DNA of 64,000 nt from the NCBI GenBank assembly GCA_944472135.2, contig OX235267.1, positions 19,079,452-19,143,451 of the forward strand. Reading direction: 5' to 3'. The translations under genes were made by a program, and so were the position numbers. The notes below the pieces were generated by a model that was not told the origin of the DNA, searched no databases, and saw nothing but the letters and a program-made list of their open reading frames with translations. This document shows positions 47,801 through 57,584 of the stretch, one piece after another; position 1 is the first letter of the stretch, and the number at the start of each line of letters is the position of its first letter. The stretch comes from Trichobilharzia regenti. Taxonomy: Eukaryota > Platyhelminthes > Trematoda > Strigeidida > Schistosomatidae.

Positions 47801-50800
47801 CTCTTTTTAGCCCTCCAGGATTGCACGATTTCTGACTGAAAGTCAATTAGAAAAGGTCTAGTAGTTCAGTTCGAGTCCCAAAGATATAACTCAGAAAGAT
47901 TTACCTCCCATATTGAGCAAAAGTTTAGAAACTTGCAAATCTTCAGGTTATAAAGATTTTAAATACTCCCTAGAGCAAATAGTAGCATTGTAGGTCATAT
48001 TAATTGGTAAAAACAAGGCGAGGAAGAGAAATTATGTATAATATAGAAGTGAGGCAAATTTTTAAGCAGGCCTCCAATTAAAAGGGCGCTGATTCATTTT
48101 TAATACTCGCTTGGTCACAGTTTATATGATTATGGAGTGTTTGAATCGTCATTCACCAAATAATACTGTTTTGCCTTGTAAGGTACATCAAATGAACCAA
48201 AAATATGGAATTTCACACTACTACAGTGTCCACGCTTTTCACACTTATTATAAATATTCATTGAAAATTAATTTGATGACTGTTTGAAATGTCGTGAAAT
48301 ACCTCAAGGACGTGTAACTGTTTTCTCTAAACTCAAGAATCCAAAACAGCGAACTTTAATGTGTAAATAAGATGAAATTTACGTTTTTCATATGCAGAAA
48401 ACAGCATATTACTCAAGATAAAATGCATCAAAGTAATTGCAAACAAATAACTCATTTATTTGTCTCATGATTCTGAAATTTAGTCTCTGAATGGTATTGA
48501 TCTATTTTTAAGCCATTTTAGTGGTTGAACTTTATACAAAATATTTCCTAAAGATTTTTATGTTTCTGCGCTCTAGAACTTCCTTTGATAAACCTTATAT
48601 ACATTATGCAGATTTACTACATCACATAGTCCATTCACTTGTTTCATGACTTGTTTCTGACCTTCTTATTTAGTATCAGTCCCTAATAGTGAATCAAAAT
48701 GAATATCTCCATTCTACAATATACACATTTTTCCATAATTGTACACATCACTGAGAACTACGTTTTGCATATATAAAAGCGCTTCAATTTTTGGTTGAAA
48801 TACTGGGTGTTTTTACATTAATACTTTCATTCCACTAACCCGTATTTTATTCCTGTTATTCCCTTGAATTTCGAGTGGAATGTAATGCTGCAGAAATACA
48901 TCTCCATTGTATTATGATCTCTGCAGTGTTTTCTAGTTGGTTCCATGACTCTCTTTAGTCTCTCATTTACTGCTCACAAGATCACCTCCATATCACCCTC
49001 AGATTCACTAAAGATATTTTGCTGTCGAAAAGTGAGAGTGCTGAATTCTGAATCATTCACGTCTGCTTTCATTACGTAAAAACACACACAAATCTGCATG
49101 ATACTGATCTATCTTTTCCATCCAGCATTTTAATTTTAATTTTTCGGGTAACATGTTACCTCAAAATTCAATATCATGGCACTCTTACAACTTAATTAGT
49201 TTATTCACGTGTACATTAAATCATTCGAATTGTGTAAAAAGCATGGATAAGTATTATTAGGAATTACAGCCGATTTTGATTTCCTAGGACACAGTGAGGT
49301 CTTTATTATAGGATGAAGGAGCGACAGCAACAAAAAAGTAACTGGACTGAACTTCAGTCTTCCACTTGGTTAGCAGGAGCTACTTGTTGACACTATAGGT
49401 CTCTAGATTTCCATGGCAATATAACTTTATGGTACTGTGCTGCTTTGTTTGATATTTCGACTTTCATCTACGATATCAGGTTAATCATATATTCTGATTT
49501 AAATATTTCATGACTTCTGAAAGAAATCCTGCAGTTTTCAAATGACAATTCTGTTATAATGAAATGCTTATAATGACGAAATGTTACTTTCACAACCAAA
49601 AATTTACAATTCATAGGGAGGGTGTGTAAGTGGTGATTTGCTCTGATTTTAACAACTTCCTAAACGTGTTTAATCAGTTTGTGCATTACTTATCTCGGAA
49701 GTGAATACAGAATACACTTCATCGTAATTTTCACAATGTACAGGTAATCATGAGTTCTGCATTCATTATTAAATAACCCTGACCATTCTAAAGTAACGAC
49801 AAGTGGTGTATTCAGCGCATACTTATGAAGACAGACTGAATGTCATTTAGATATATATGGCTGAGATAATATACCTGCCACACAATATGCTGTCTACTGT
49901 TTACACTAAAATGGTCGACTGAACATCAGTGGTAATGAAAGCCAGAAGCAAATATCAGCGAAAGTATGCAGTTTAATGAATCAGTTGATATAATAGAAGA
50001 AAAATTTGGCGACACAGAACTAGGCATGGATAACACAGGAAAAAGCCAAACACATATAAGCAATTGTAACTAGTTTTCGAATTTGAAGCAAAATGGAAAT
50101 ATTTGTAGACATCAGAACATTTACTTATTTTTCCAATTTTCACTTTAAAATACTCTCTGAGGTAGCGTTATTTATGCATAACGTTTCTGCAATACAATAG
50201 TGGAACTATGTAAGTGATGATTCTGTAAATTTATTTAACATTTCAATGCTGCCTAAATCATTATCTGCAATAAAAGTAATATACGGTTAACATCAGCTTT
50301 ATTCTTCGGAAATAAAATAAGTTTAAATAATTCAGTGTGAAGCCACCAGTCATTATGTATGAGTACACATTTGCTAATGACAGTAAATAATGTCATATTT
50401 ATTTCCACCTGTTTCAGAGATAATTGATATCAGAATGAATGTGTTATATTCCAAATTCCTAAAACAATAAACTTAATAAGTGAGTAAAGCTGCTAGTGCA
50501 AAGTATTGATGATTACTGAATATTTTATAATACCTTTACCTGCTGCCTAGACGATAAATATAGTCGTACGTTTGCTTTAACTATTATTCCATATTTATTC
50601 GAAAGACATTAATTTATATGTTAAATAAAGTCTTCATAATACTTTATTGACTATTATTATAAACCTATTCAGGGTGAAGACTCCCTAGAGGGGAACTTCA
50701 ATCCAGTACTCCTTGTTTTAAATTTTTTTTGTAACTCATTTCAGTCCATGATCTAATGTACTTCTTTCAAACATTGGAAACTGTGAATAATGCGACGAAA

Positions 50801-53800
50801 CTGTTGATGTTCACAGGAAAACAAAATAAATAAAACTCACATTTTTAAGTCCACTACAAAGCAGTGAAGAAAAACATATAAATTAGGGGTCATTGCAGCA
50901 GGCATGAAGTCAATAATCAATAATCACCTTACCTTCAATATTCATTCCCCCTGAACGATATTTGTTGAATTTGAGAGACTTTGAGGCAAAGTTAAACTTT
51001 CGACACCACTAACAACCAATCAGCAAATGACCTCGAACAGACCAATCACATTAAAGAGGCATATATGATGAATGGAAATGTATATTTATAGAAAAAAGCA
51101 TAAAATAGATAATAAAAAAGGTTACATGGGATATCTTTCTCGAACATGTGAGAGAAAAATCTCCCAGTTTAGCATGGGACTGTCAATGGAGAAGTTACAC
51201 CATATCCTGTACATATATTCATCCAAATGACTATAAATGAGATCCTTTTGAGATACATTTAAAGCCCTTATCCTATTTTCCAACCTGCCCCTAAATCCTT
51301 CATTAGAATTTGTATGTGTCCCCGTAACGGAATCCACAAAATCACTTGAATGGTTGTCTCTACGATGAATATATCCCAGAGATGACAGCGAATTGTAGCC
51401 TTTCCGTGTGCATAATTGACCCCCGCTTAACAATTCTGGTAACAATAGGTATAAGAGTAGTTGCTTTTCTATCTGCTATCCTTAGGGAGAGAAGCGACCT
51501 AGCGAAAAAAGTTCCTACGAAATAATAAAATTATCAGCATACCCACTCTAGTGTTAGTAGGCTTCAAACATATAGCACAACGATGAACAAACCCATCAGT
51601 TGATTTGGTTTAGCTTTTTAAAGTCATGATACCACCACACAATCAAATTCGTTCTTTCCGAAGCAACTGAAGTCTAGGAAATACTGGGAAACACTAACCT
51701 CCTCGAATTGCAACAACAGCCTTGTGAGGTCACGCATTAGAAATGAATCAGGCACTATACAACACTGAACTGCGTTCGTGAACCTCATTGGATAATTCGA
51801 CATCGTTCGTGAATCTCATTGGATAATTCGCTGATTGGTAGTTAGTGGTGTCGAAAGTTTAACTTCGCCGACTTTGATTTTTACCTCAACGCGATAGTCA
51901 GGTGGGTCCTCATCAATATTTTGAAGTATCTGTTGGTCTACTAATGGGAACTTCTCAACGATGTATTATGGCATAATTTAAATATCACAAGAAAAACTGC
52001 CTGGTTATGAATAAAACAGATTTATACATAAACTTATCAATATTTGATTGAGTAATTCTATAAACATATTTGTGTAGATCTCACCGAAGTTTAAATAATT
52101 AATCACCAAGTTTCTTTCAGTAAAATAGTACAAACATCTACCGTGAAATTATCAAAACTAAAAGATCCTTCTGTATTTCAGAAATAAAGGAGTTATGTCC
52201 ATATTTCGGTGAGTTCAAATTAAATTCTAAAAACTATAGCTCGAATGCGATATGCATTATTTGTTACAAACCTACTAAAAAAACTTGCAAAAATCTTTAT
52301 CTAGACTAAAAGGTACTTGGAGTCAGCAGACGCGTGTATCTAAAACGTTTATTCAAAGAAAAGTGTCATTTTATGTTCATGAAACAACTACGAATATTCT
52401 ACAACTAACAATGAGTTCTTTCTAGAGAAAATGATTGAAGCTTCGAGTTTAAAGGATGCTGCTGTTTCAGTGGGCATACCTCACAAAGGATTATTGTTAT
52501 ATTATCTGAAACCCCATATAATCAGTATAATTATCAAAATAAACATTTCAGTTCCTTGTCTTAATTGTGTTTGGAAACCATCCCAGTAACAGGATAATAA
52601 TTCAATATTATTATTAATATTTTTTACTATACAAATTGGCTACCATTCCAATGATACAATTGGACAGAAGTGCATTGCAATCCTAATTCCAAACTTTTCC
52701 TGACAGCAAACTGTTTCTCCAAATCTGAACTTAACATGCTAGACTACCACGCTTATATACTGCTGCTGTTGTTTTACGATGATTTTTTTATTTTAAGGTA
52801 TTATAACTTCCTGTCGCTAAAATGTAACAAGACATCAGTAAACAAGTGGCATGATATTTTAACCGATGTCTTCTTTGAAATAATTTGCTTCATATCTTCG
52901 TATATATTTCACGTGGTATTAATGAAAAGGATGACGCAGTATCCATCTGAAGTATTCTACCGAAATTGAACAGCTTCTTCAAATCCTGCTTTATTAAAAT
53001 TGTGTTGCTTGTCTTACAGAAGAAGCGCTTCGCGAACTACGTAAGTAGTCAGTCACAGATTAGCTATAATTAATCCAAGTAGGCAAATAGAACTTGCACA
53101 AAAAAATACGCATACATGTATTTATCAGTTTAAGGTATAGCCAAAAAAGTAAACCTCTCGATTTTGCTTATCATGTCAAACTTCGGAAGCACAGTGATAA
53201 CTGGTTAGTTATTTCAACATAGCGAAGTAGTGATAGCATTTTTCACTGATCAGTTGTCTAATGTAATGGTAAAGCAGTTTGTCACGTAAAGCTGATGATA
53301 TCACAGAATTTGTTAGACAGTTTGTGGTATGGCTTCATTAAGTGATTCGAAATATCTTTCATTAGTCCAAAAAAGGTCCAATTTTTGGTTCAACGCCAAA
53401 TGGAATTAAATTATAAAATATAAAATTCATTATTTCTTATTACGACTTATCAACGTCTTCAACTCAAGTTACTCGGACGAAAAAAGCTTACTAAAAGAAT
53501 GAGTGGAATTAGAATTAGTGATTTTAAACAAAATGAATGTGAATATTATACAATCTCTGAATGTCAAAATGTTAGCATGGAGAACATGTTATTGTTGGCA
53601 TTAGCTTAATAAAATAGAGTCCATTTATTAAGACATAATATTTATCCTTATGTCTAATTCCTAACTGCTATATTTATGACTTTTATGATGCTTAGTCTAA
53701 TTTCGTTTTTTTGTATATAGTACATATTAGCCTTTTTTAAACTTATTTACTGGAAGCCTGAAAATAGTTCACTTGAATTACCAATAACAATAATACATGA

Positions 53801-56800
53801 TAAACCCTCAAATTCTTGAATATTAGAAGACAAATTTTTCACAGACTGTGAGTTAGTTATACCCATGCATTACTGTTGTACCAATGTAGTAAATTAAATT
53901 AGGCTCAACAAATTCTATATTCTTGATTCATTAATACATTTGTTGTTCTATAGTAACGTAAAAAGTGCTATTAAAAACGTGCATTCTACATACTAGAGGC
54001 TAGTAAAGTTATAAACAGTAAATAATGAAACATATGATGAGTTGATTAACTACCCAAAGAGATCTACTTCCTTTCAGTCTATGCCTCGCCTTTCTGGCAA
54101 ATTAAATGAAAGCTTCAGTTTCTATGCAGTTTGCACAACCATCAATTCTCACATTTCTTTGTTCTCAGTACATTAATATGACGGAATTACCTGGTTTCTT
54201 TCAAGGCTGCAGGGGTTAGTTTGTACCTTTAGCTATTAAAATGTTTATAAAAGTGATTTGAATGTACTAAAAATCAGCACAAGCATGAGCTTCATCAAAT
54301 TTTCATCATGGTGATATACCAAGAAGTGGAGTTTGTCATTTCCGTACTAAATAATTTCCCATGTCAGAAAAATGTTCAGTTAAATGGATGAACACTTGAT
54401 TCACAGACAACGTTTTAACCAAAAACATTATTAAAGTACTTTCGAAGAATCTGCAGCTTGCGCTACTGACAGGAATTTAAAAGTAGCACGTTGCATGAAG
54501 TCTTCTGGAAAAATATCGGATAGCAAAGCGAGGGATTAAGGTGCGAAGAGGAGGAATGCAAGATCTTTGTAAAGCAGTTTATAAAGCATGAAAGGAAGAC
54601 AAAGTAGGGAAGAAGGAATGGAAAGAACTTGTGTAAACGTTAATTCCAGTGTGAGGTCTCTGTATTTTGCTATCGCTGTATATTATTTTTCCAACAAATA
54701 ACTTTGCTACAAAATATTACTGTGTCCTACCGCTAAAATCGGATGTGAGACTGCTTATTTTATATCTTATTTTTTCACTGAAATGTTAATCGTTGTTAGG
54801 CATTTTTAATGGCCCTTAATTGGTACAACACGTATCATTACCCATGGGTACTGCATAAAACTAAAGGGTAATGTGAAATGCGGTTACTTATGTGAAAAAT
54901 CAGGCGTCCAAATGTAGGGTGTTTCTTTCATTTTACTTATATCTTATCTAATGAAACAGAGATGTCTACATATTTCCAGTTACACTGTACACTGTTGGCG
55001 ATATCCATCTGATAGTCACGAACTAGTAGGCCGGTGACAATGTTTTGTGTGATAAATAAGAGTGCATTGAGGCGCTTATAGTTCCTGATATCCTGGAATT
55101 ATTCGAATGGTTGATTCCTGTTAGGCGGACAGTTACATTTTCACCCATCTACATAATAGAGGGTCATTTTTTCTTGAGACTTTAGTGGAAAGGTGATTTG
55201 GTCAATACCTGGTTTTAGATGGGGAAGCTTCAGGTCATTAATCTTGAGGCCATTATTTCTTATAATGTTACGACTTAGAAACTGTGCAATATTATTTATG
55301 TCAAGTGAAATCTAGGTCCTTCTTGTGGAATGAAGTTTAATTTTTTCATAAAGTGTTTGTCCATTTTGTTGCCTTATCTTTCAAAACACAATATATTTCT
55401 CTGTTTAACGTTAAATCTGAAATTATTCGTTGTTACAGTGATTTGAACACTGTTTGGCATGCCATAGAGAATTCATAGATTTTAAATTAATATTATATAG
55501 CCTCTTAATGAAACTATGAATAGTTACAGTGATTCTGAAAATGGCTATAAATTCTGTCGACTTCACACTAAAATGAAACTGTTGTATTAGGCTTTATTAA
55601 GATTTATGTTTACTTTTAAATTTCCATTGGTTGCATGTACGTATTTGTTAAGTGAACATGACAGATGTGATTTGGTTTCATTTAGATGCAAATGGAATAA
55701 GTAGAACAAATACTCACATAGTTAGGAGGAGAACAACTTTTGAATCACTGAACATTTCTCAAGAAATAAACGTTGAACTACTTTTCATAACTAAATAACC
55801 ACACTTCGTTCAAATTGTTCTTAACTTCTTTGATGGTTTCCATTCATCCATCACAAATAAAAACTATGTCCTCAAAACTGAATAATCCACACATTCCGTT
55901 GGTTCCTGAAATAGTTCATCTGTCGCATGTGTTTGAATTTATAACCAAGTAAAATAGATGTTATCAAATTCTTATGACAGCAGTCTCTTTCCTGCTAGCT
56001 ATTTTGTAGCACAAAACCGAATCTACATCCTTAACAGCATGCAACAATTGGATTTTGAGATTCTCATTAACCTGATCTTGCCAAAAAATTCGCGATATCC
56101 ACTATCTGGATATTTAAAAAATACCTTAGATAGTTAGTGGCGTAAGCGAATTAGAGAAACAAGTAATCATCTGTCTAAAATAGCACTTCATTTTCTATGT
56201 GGAATTCACTACACTTTATAATTTTTAATAAAAACTGTTTTCCTCCCCCTCTAAAGTGAATTATATCTGACTGAGTAAACATTGAGTACTTTCTTCAATA
56301 ATAACATAAATGTAAAGATTAATCGCACACTATTTTTCGTTTAATTTCCTTTCCAGGCAAAAATTGTAAGCATTATTTCTCTTTATGAAATACTGTTAGT
56401 GAATGACTGAGGATAAAAATCTCAAAATTATGAATATGGAGCGATGAAACAAATATTTAGAGCCGGGGTTTTTGAGATGCCATGGATAGATATTTGATAA
56501 AAGTGAAAAATAGTACTTCTGCAGTGAATTATGTCATCTACTTCACCATCATCCCTATTAAAGAAGGTAAAACCCAAAAATAAAATAGACTAACTGACTG
56601 TACAAAGTTTTATACAAAATGGGCAAATACATATCATATATGTGAATCACACGCAGGTGGAAAATGTGAGTTTCTGATGACTACTTTTTATTAGGAAAGT
56701 GTATCATATAACAAGCACTAGATATTCACATATATTCAGACATATTGTTTTCGAATGCAAACACTTGACAGTTTGTTAAAGAGCAATGGAAACTTAAACA

Positions 56801-57370
56801 TTTGTACCGTTGATAAAACTAATTACTCGCTATTAAAACAGAGGCCACTAGAACATTTTTATAGCAAATTGGTCGTAACTGGTCACCTCCCCTCAAACAC
56901 CTCTACATGATTACATGCATGGCGATGTCTTGCGTCTGCAAACGGTAGAAGTGGAGAGGTGTGTAATGAATCATAAGAGTAAATAGTCTGAATGTTAGAA
57001 AACAACCATAAAGGTTTTCTCTCTCGCAATAATTTCTAAGAAATAAACATTTTAGGCATATTTGTATGTGTTCATTTTACTCGCAATGTACGGAGGTTAG
57101 GTTCAGCGTTTGCTTACTAAATTACTTTTCCAACTGTTCACCTCATCCGTATTCTGCTCAGTTGCCTTGAAATACAATTTCTCCATATTATATTATATTT
57201 TTCGACATATGATCACATTGAATTACTTAATGAGTATTTTAATATGACATTCATGTTTATGAGGTGGTTATTTTAAGTAACTAAATAGTTCTAAAAATAA
57301 TGTTGCAATCTATTCACTATGAATAATGATAAACACTTTTTTCCTGTAGATGAAATCTAATCCACCTATA
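35802..57370 (+). CDS. Micro-exon gene, plus strand (gene span)
   Basis: Proposed schistosome micro-exon gene of about 21.5 kb. Exon 1 codes a signal peptide. Candidate internal exons: 36830 (15 nt), 39036 (9), 40512 (24), 41860 (18), 42569 (12), 44495 (9), 52182 (27), 53020 (21), 56357 (9), possible last exon at 57360. All are multiples of three and phase 1, so any subset can be skipped without a frame change except where the carried base makes a stop. Joined in order they give no stop before the last exon. The product would be roughly 65-70 residues, secreted, acidic, with three Cys. This layout is diagnostic of schistosome MEGs, known to be expressed in gland cells at the host interface. 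I do not recognise the family number. A PLE with a SINE, and a Merlin element, lie in its introns. Confidence 0.7.
36362..36608. repeat. R1 terminal repeat, copy 7, inverted pair in MEG(+) intron 1
   Basis: Left half (36362-36470) is R1 on the minus strand, right half (36471-36608) R1 on the plus strand ending ATCACAGTCCCCAAGG. The two share ACACTGTGTGATTTGTC-type sequence and could form a long hairpin in the pre-mRNA close upstream of the first micro-exon. Confidence 0.7.
36830..36844 (+). CDS. MEG(+) candidate micro-exon, 15 nt
   Basis: ATACACTGGCTGGCG between TTTTCTTTATTTCAAG and GTAAGTAAAA. With the G from exon 1 it codes Asp-Thr-Leu-Ala-Gly, just after the expected signal peptidase site, and ends in G. 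Both splice sites are near consensus. Confidence 0.75.
36967..36984 (+). CDS. Optional MEG(+) micro-exon, 18 nt
   Basis: CAATGCACAGACGCGTTT with a strong acceptor (TTGATGTTTTTCTTAG) and donor GTATGAATAT. In phase 1: AMHRRV. It ends in T, and both following exons start with AG, which would create TAG. It can only be used if the 3-nt candidate at 37155 is included or as a truncating exon. Confidence 0.35.
38190..38340 (+). repeat. SINE (third family) body fragment
   Basis: CTATGGTCGGCCTGCAAAAT, AAAATTCCATACTTGTATG and the AT-rich tail match 34560-34695. The tRNA-like head is lost. Confidence 0.65.
39036..39044 (+). CDS. MEG(+) candidate micro-exon, 9 nt
   Basis: AGCAGCCAG between TATTATTGTTCCCACAG and GTATGTGACA. 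In phase 1: Glu-Gln-Pro, ending in G. Counterpart of the 9-nt minus exon at 28758. Confidence 0.6.
40512..40535 (+). CDS. MEG(+) candidate micro-exon, 24 nt
   Basis: Acceptor TTTATGTACACTTAAAG, 24 nt, donor GTAAGTAAAA. In phase 1 it codes ENENCDLF. Paralogous to the minus exon at 27863 (shared Asn-Cys-x-Leu). The acceptor tract is moderate, the donor strong. Confidence 0.7.
41351..41362 (+). CDS. Optional MEG(+) micro-exon, 12 nt
   Basis: TAATCACTACAG between AGTATTCTGCTGTAG and GTAATCTGTG. Codes VITT in phase 1 and starts and ends compatibly with its neighbours. The donor is weaker than in the core set. Confidence 0.35.
41517..41531 (+). CDS. Optional MEG(+) micro-exon, 15 nt
   Basis: TTCGTGACAGTGCAT before a perfect GTAAGTCATA donor; the acceptor (ACGAAGGGACAG) is purine-rich and poor. 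Codes VRDSA in phase 1. Confidence 0.25.
41860..41877 (+). CDS. MEG(+) candidate micro-exon, 18 nt
   Basis: TACAATTTGGGCAAACAA with a strong acceptor (TCTTTCATCCATACAG) and donor GTGAGTCGGT. In phase 1: VQFGQT, ending in A. Confidence 0.75.
42569..42580 (+). CDS. MEG(+) candidate micro-exon, 12 nt
   Basis: TTTGCGGACCAA between ATCTGGTTGATTACAG and GTAAGCCTTT. With the A from the exon before: Ile-Cys-Gly-Pro. Second Cys of the product. Confidence 0.75.
43310..43835 (+). repeat. LTR-like dispersed repeat
   Basis: Diverged relative of the segment in the 15-20 kb array: shared CTAGTGGTCTTCTGATTTCC, GCGTCAGGACTATTAAA and CGAGTACATAACAG. Contains an (AT)n run near 43615. Probably a solo LTR or other non-coding transposon end; no coding part adjacent. 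Confidence 0.45.
44495..44503 (+). CDS. MEG(+) candidate micro-exon, 9 nt
   Basis: GCGAGAATC between CTTTTATTTTGGAAG and GTAAGTTTCC. With the A from 42580: Ser-Glu-Asn, ending in C. Confidence 0.65.
45244..45430. mobile_element. Foldback SINE inside the PLE 3' UTR, 18-bp TSD
   Basis: 187-bp insertion flanked by AATACAAATTCATGAATT at 45226-45243 and 45431-45448; the related PLE end at 5.2-5.7 kb has the empty site. Left part: HHR-SINE on the minus strand from its tail to box B. Right part: only the SINE 3' tail on the plus strand. The ends therefore form an inverted repeat (GGTTACAGGATTTCAT against its complement). The minus-strand hammerhead-like core is the best preserved in the window: CTGATGA, GTCC/GGAC stem, GAAAC. 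Confidence 0.85.
45312..45349 (-). ncRNA. Hammerhead-like core in SINE
   Basis: Minus strand: GTACTGATGAAGAGTCCCAA followed by ACTAGGACGAAACAGCTGTC. It has CTGATGA, a GTCC-GGAC stem II with a CAAACTA loop, GAAAC, and a self-complementary ACAGCTGT stem III ending in GUC, the usual cleavage triplet. Against activity: three extra bases (AGA) between CTGATGA and stem II, and no loop in stem III unless two molecules pair. Confidence 0.5.
47319..47347 (+). other. PLE-type terminal core, mutated
   Basis: CTGATGATGATGAAGTTATC followed by AAAAACAGC: the same core as at the 3' ends of the other PLE copies, but GAAA is CAAA and there is one extra TGA. Probably the end of another PLE relic abutting the minus-strand PLE. 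Confidence 0.4.
48105..48245 (+). repeat. R1 terminal repeat, copy 8, old
   Basis: TTATATGATTATGGAGTG, GAATCGTCATTCACC and CTACAGTGTCCACGC mark a heavily decayed R1. Confidence 0.5.
48850..49035 (-). pseudogene. RTE LINE 3'-end fragment
   Basis: Complement of the RTE 3' end: TTATTCCCTTGAATTTCGAG corresponds to TTACTGTTCCCTTGGGTTCC at 2050, and the following 150 bp align to the C-terminal coding part. A candidate splice segment at 49000 lies within it and was therefore rejected. Confidence 0.6.
49617..50209 (+). other. Two optional micro-exon-like segments (9 nt each)
   Basis: GGAGGGTGT at 49617-49625 (acceptor TTTACAATTCATAG, donor GTAAGTGGTG) and TGGAACTAT at 50201-50209 (acceptor CTGCAATACAATAG, donor GTAAGTGATG). 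Splice sites look usable, but each ends in T, and joining to the exon at 52182 (starts AA) would make TAA. They could only be truncating alternative exons, or are chance. Confidence 0.25.
50418..50471 (+). other. Possible alternative terminal exon
   Basis: A strong acceptor (TTTCCACCTGTTTCAG) is followed by 17 open codons in phase 1 (EIIDIRMNVLYSKFLKQ if preceded by G) and a stop at 50468 that overlaps AATAAA (50466-50471). It could be an alternative short 3' end of the plus MEG. If preceded by the C that ends 44503 the first residue is Gln. Confidence 0.3.
50640..50745 (+). repeat. HHR-SINE 3' fragment, old
   Basis: GGGTGAAGACTCCCTAGAGG, then CCAGTACTCCTTGTTTTAAA and TCAGTCCATGATC resemble the SINE part from stem II to the tail. 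Confidence 0.45.
50985..51869 (-). mobile_element. Merlin-type DNA transposon, deleted copy, with TIRs and 8-bp TSD
   Basis: 885-bp element. Left end GGCAAAGTTAAACTTTCGAC, right end (complement) GGCGAAGTTAAACTTTCGAC; the inverted repeats continue through CACCACTAAC and CCAATCAGC for about 45 bp. Flanked by the direct repeat GACTTTGA (50977-50984 and 51870-51877). Minus-strand ORF 51122-51445 contains DFVDSVTGTHTNSNEGFRGR, then SQKDLIYSHLDEYMYRIW: the C-terminal catalytic part of an ISXO2/Merlin DDE transposase (THTNxxEGFxGxLK and LxxYLDEYMWR). Merlin is known in schistosomes and makes 8-9-bp duplications. The N-terminal half of the transposase is missing or broken, so it is non-autonomous. 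Confidence 0.9.
51122..51445 (-). pseudogene. Merlin transposase C-terminal fragment
   Basis: 107 residues in one frame. The stretch VTGTHTNSNEGFRGRLENRI includes the last catalytic region of the DDE domain (His-Thr-x-x-x-Glu), followed by HLDEYMYRIW. Upstream sequence on the minus strand (51446-51700) still looks transposase-derived but has stops. Ends inside the left TIR-proximal region. Confidence 0.85.
52182..52208 (+). CDS. MEG(+) candidate micro-exon, 27 nt
   Basis: Acceptor GATCCTTCTGTATTTCAG, 27 nt, donor GTGAGTTCAA. With the C from 44503 it codes Gln then IKELCPYF, ending in G. Same length as the minus exon at 15076 with Glu, Cys and Phe in matching positions. Strongest internal exon of the plus gene together with 53020. 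Confidence 0.8.
53020..53040 (+). CDS. MEG(+) candidate micro-exon, 21 nt
   Basis: Acceptor GTGTTGCTTGTCTTACAG, 21 nt, donor GTAAGTAGTC. In phase 1: EEALREL, amphipathic and charged. It is clearly richer in G and C than the surrounding intron, as expected for coding sequence. Confidence 0.8.
56357..56365 (+). CDS. MEG(+) candidate micro-exon, 9 nt
   Basis: GCAAAAATT between TTTAATTTCCTTTCCAG and GTAAGCATTA. With the C from 53040: Arg-Lys-Asn. Paralogous to the minus exon at 9564. Confidence 0.7.
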
Positions 57371-57498
57371 ACAAAATGGAAAACTGTCTTCTTCAAATAC
57401 CATTTTGTGAAAATAGTGAGGTAAACTGACTGTTTGGTAAAATAATTCTGATGTTTATTTCAAAATAGTTGACATTTCTTAAAGCTTTAAAAATTAAA
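57360..57498 (+). CDS. Possible last exon and 3' UTR of MEG(+)
   Basis: Acceptor CACTTTTTTCCTGTAG, then ATGAAATCTAA: with the carried T it reads Tyr-Glu-Ile-stop (stop 57368-57370). A variant poly(A) signal ATTAAA lies at 57493. The acceptor is strong but a three-residue end cannot be checked by comparison. Confidence 0.35.
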
Positions 57499-57584
57499 CT
57501 AATCTGTTACCGTAAAATGACTTCTCATTTTACATGCACAAATGTTAAGATGAAGCTAAAATGTGATTCTGACTCCAAGTAGCA

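Noticed and set aside
49001..49018. 18-nt exon-like segment before GTGAGA
   Set aside because: Falls within the RTE 3'-end fragment and aligns with RTE coding sequence.
52670..52969. 99-codon plus-strand ORF
   Set aside because: Low-complexity, Phe/Tyr/Leu-rich, no recognisable domain and no promoter or RT-like motif; it lies within the intron between the exons at 52182 and 53020 and is most likely chance.
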